A stretch of 8,536 bases of DNA from JAJDIA01 sp031555505 (GTDB lineage Bacteria > Bacteroidota > Bacteroidia > Bacteroidales > Tannerellaceae). Both the position numbers and the translations under genes were made by a program. The stretch spans positions 1-8,536 of the forward strand of contig JAVBUH010000089.1 in assembly GCA_031555505.1 (NCBI GenBank), given 5' to 3'. This document shows, one piece after another, positions 7,004 through 8,536 of this stretch. How positions within the stretch are numbered: the stretch's first letter is position 1; each line of letters starts with the position of its first letter. Under the pieces are notes generated by a model. The model was not told the origin of the DNA. It was given only the letters and a program-made list of their open reading frames with translations, and did not search any database.

Positions 7004-8128
7004 TTAGTCGTTTAACATCATCGGCATGAGGAGCATCAGGAGATCTTCGTTCTCGTCGTTCTCCGACGGAAGGATGAGGCCTGCACGTGATGGATCGGCC
7101 AATTCGATCGACACCTCGTCGGATGTGATGTTACCCAGTATTTCAATCAGGAAAGTAGCCTTGAAGCCAATGCTAAGGTCATTGCCATCAAACTGACAAA
7201 CAATATGTTCTTCAGCCGAAGTAGAGAAGTCGATATCCTGTGCAGAGACCTTCATCTCGTTCACCTTCAATTGCAACTTCACAAGACTGCTGGCTTGATT
7301 GGAGAAAACAGACACACGTTTGAGGGCATTGAGGAACGATATACGGTCGATCGTCACCCGATACGGATTTTCCTGCGGGATCACACTGTTGTAATTCGGA
7401 TAACGGCCTTCAATGAGGCGACAGACCATTTCAAAGTTAGTGCAGCTCACGTATGCATTATTATCGTCGAATTTTACAGCCACCTTGTCCGTTTCCTTCG
7501 GCAGGATACCCTTCAACAGGTTGGCCGGTTTCTTGGGCAGAATAAATGATGCGCGTTCAGGCGATTGGATAGCGGTATTGCGCAAACGTACCAACTTATG
7601 GCCATCGGAAGCGACAAATGTCAGGTCGTCGGTATGGATATCGAAGTAGATACCATTCATCACAGGGCGCAATTCGTCGTCGGCGGTAGCAAACAGCGAA
7701 CGGCTGATGCCATTCAGCAGCACCTGCGCGCCGATACTCAATTCGATGGCGTCGGCCGCCAGCGGTTTCTGCTGCGGATAGGTATCGCCTTTCTGTCCGA
7801 TAAAGTTATACTTACCATTCTGGAAATGGATCAGCACCTCCATATTCGAATCGTTGATCTCAAACGTGAGCGGTTGCTCAGGCAGTTCCTTTAACGGTTC
7901 GGTCAGGTTCTTAGCCGTGATGGCAAACAGTCCGGAACCCTCTGTGTTCAATACATCAACGGAGGTTACCAGGCGCGTTTCCGAATCGGAAGCGGTAATG
8001 GTCAGTTTGTCACCCTGTAAGTCGAACAGGAAACTATCCAGGATCGGCAACGAATTTTTAGAAGCGATCACCTTGCTGATCGACTGTAAACGCGACAGTA
8101 ACGCAGTACTGGATACATCAAATTTCAT
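7004..8128 (-). CDS. dnaN: DNA polymerase III beta sliding clamp
   Basis: The product is 374 residues, close to the usual clamp length (366 in E. coli). The clamp is a dimeric ring around DNA that tethers polymerase III and serves as a docking site for repair proteins. The sequence opens with MKFDVSSTALLSRLQSISKV and contains the family stretches FAITAKNLTEPLKELPEQP, FVASDGHKLVRLR, FILPKKPANLLKGILPKE and EGRYPNYNSVIPQENP. It ends with LLMLLMPMMLND, equivalent to the C-terminal VMPMRL strand of E. coli that helps form the protein-binding pocket. Three tandem clamp domains of about 120 residues fit the length. The start is the ATG at 8128 behind an A-rich leader without a Shine-Dalgarno sequence. 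It heads a minus-strand run that includes the exonuclease, and has its own promoter. dnaA is not next to it, unlike in many bacteria. Confidence 0.98.
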   Translation of the reverse strand: MKFDVSSTALLSRLQSISKVIASKNSLPILDSFLFDLQGDKLTITASDSETRLVTSVDVLNTEGSGLFAITAKNLTEPLKELPEQPLTFEINDSNMEVLIHFQNGKYNFIGQKGDTYPQQKPLAADAIELSIGAQVLLNGISRSLFATADDELRPVMNGIYFDIHTDDLTFVASDGHKLVRLRNTAIQSPERASFILPKKPANLLKGILPKETDKVAVKFDDNNAYVSCTNFEMVCRLIEGRYPNYNSVIPQENPYRVTIDRISFLNALKRVSVFSNQASSLVKLQLKVNEMKVSAQDIDFSTSAEEHIVCQFDGNDLSIGFKATFLIEILGNITSDEVSIELADPSRAGLILPSENDENEDLLMLLMPMMLND

Positions 8129-8156
8129 GTCTTGTTGTTTTTAATTTTAAACTGAA

Positions 8157-8186
8157 CAAATGTAGAAAATTATTCGTTCTTGTCAA
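8157..8186 (-). promoter_or_regulatory. Bacteroidetes-type promoter of dnaN
   Basis: On the minus strand TACATTTG (8164 to 8157) is an exact match to the Bacteroides -7 consensus TAnnTTTG. TTGACA (8186 to 8181) supplies a -33-like TTG, with 19 nt between that TTG and the -7 box. Transcription should begin near 8150, which gives a leader of about 20 nt. The promoter probably drives dnaN and the genes behind it. Confidence 0.75.
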
Positions 8187-8239
8187 CTATTCCGGCAAAG
8201 AGTTTAGTAAATTTATCCGCCTTTTTCCGGCAAGATCAT

Positions 8240-8276
8240 AAAAAAAGGCTCTACCCGTTTGTTGGGTAAAGCCTTT
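8240..8276 (-). terminator. Intrinsic terminator after the rpmG-DUF4295 operon
   Basis: Arms 8244-8256 and 8264-8276 form a 13-position stem with one mismatch around a 7-nt loop. On the minus strand it is followed by a T-run down to 8240. It begins 24 nt after the DUF4295 stop and separates the ribosomal-protein operon from the dnaN promoter. It is therefore the boundary between the two transcription units. Confidence 0.9.
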
Positions 8277-8300
8277 CGCTTATCTCTTTATCCGCGGAAT

Positions 8301-8453
8301 TTATTTCGCGAAATAATCCTTTACTGATTCGTTCGGCACCATTTCTTCCTGGAAGATATATGCACCGGTCTTCGGAGACTTGACCATCTTAATTACTTTC
8401 GAGAAAGTACGGCCGTCACCTTTCTTAAATGTTGCAACTGCTTTTTTTGCCAT
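8301..8453 (-). CDS. DUF4295 small basic protein
   Basis: A 50-codon gene coding for a Lys-rich protein that begins MAKKAVATFKKGDGRTFSKV and contains VKSPKTGAYIFQEEMVP. It matches the Bacteroidetes-specific DUF4295 family, which usually follows rpmB and rpmG. The location suggests a ribosome-associated protein, but its function is not established as far as I know. TAGGAGA lies in front of the ATG at 8453 with about 8 nt spacing, a fair ribosome-binding site for this phylum. It begins 14 nt after the rpmG stop and ends just before the terminator at 8240-8276, so it is the last gene of its operon. Confidence 0.93.
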   Translation of the reverse strand: MAKKAVATFKKGDGRTFSKVIKMVKSPKTGAYIFQEEMVPNESVKDYFAK

Positions 8454-8467
8454 TGTTTAATCTCCTA

Positions 8468-8536
8468 TTACTTAATTTCTTTATGTACAGTCATACGTTT
8501 CAGTATCGGGTTGTATTTCTTCAACTCCATACGTGC
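8468..8536 (-). CDS. rpmG: 50S ribosomal protein L33, C-terminal end (partial)
   Basis: Only the last 22 codons are in the window; the start lies beyond the right edge. The visible end reads MELKKYNPILKRMTVHKEIK, which is the typical L33 C-terminus (KYNPxLKRxTxHKEIK) of Bacteroidetes, where the whole protein is about 60 residues. L33 is a small protein of the large ribosomal subunit. The gene closes with tandem stops TAA TAG, and DUF4295 follows 14 nt later. By analogy rpmB (L28) is expected just outside the window. Confidence 0.92.
   Translation of the reverse strand, partial: ARMELKKYNPILKRMTVHKEIK

Noticed and set aside
1..8536. CRISPR array, defence system or prophage
   Set aside because: No regularly spaced repeats, no phage or defence gene families; apart from the intron all genes are housekeeping or hypothetical.

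Overview
The window looks like chromosomal DNA from a Bacteroidales bacterium, most likely Parabacteroides or a close Tannerellaceae relative; the genus is a weak guess. Three things support this: a DUF4295 gene directly after rpmG, a DUF4835 (PorD-like) gene between coaBC and recN, and a Bacteroidetes-type promoter (TAnnTTTG at -7) before dnaN. Every gene I accept is on the minus strand, so the gene order below runs from the right edge to the left.

Right end (8536 to about 8240): the 3' end of rpmG (ribosomal protein L33) and a 50-codon DUF4295 gene form the tail of a ribosomal-protein operon, which is closed by a strong intrinsic terminator. Middle (8186 to 1186): a promoter precedes dnaN (beta sliding clamp), then a DnaQ-like 3'-5' exonuclease, a YqhD-type iron-dependent alcohol dehydrogenase, coaBC (coenzyme A synthesis), a DUF4835 secreted protein and recN (DNA repair). 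Spacings are 9 nt, 4 nt, 106 nt, a 4-nt overlap and 12 nt. This looks like one transcription unit, or two if an unseen promoter lies in the 106-nt gap. It mixes replication and repair (dnaN, exonuclease, recN), cofactor synthesis (coaBC) and redox detoxification (dehydrogenase).

Left end (1185 to 1): a 129-nt gap with GTTAAAC-type repeats, then a secreted protein with a CpxP/Spy-like helical segment and a long low-complexity tail, then its intrinsic terminator. Directly behind the terminator U-tract begins what I read as the 5' end of a group II intron, in the same orientation and running off the left edge. The intron is the only mobile element seen.

Most of the window is conserved core chromosome. 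I did not find a clearly new multi-gene system. The best leads are the intron placed behind a terminator, non-consensus residues in the CoaC half of CoaBC and in the dehydrogenase, an orphan ribosome-binding-type sequence before coaBC, and the low-complexity secreted protein.
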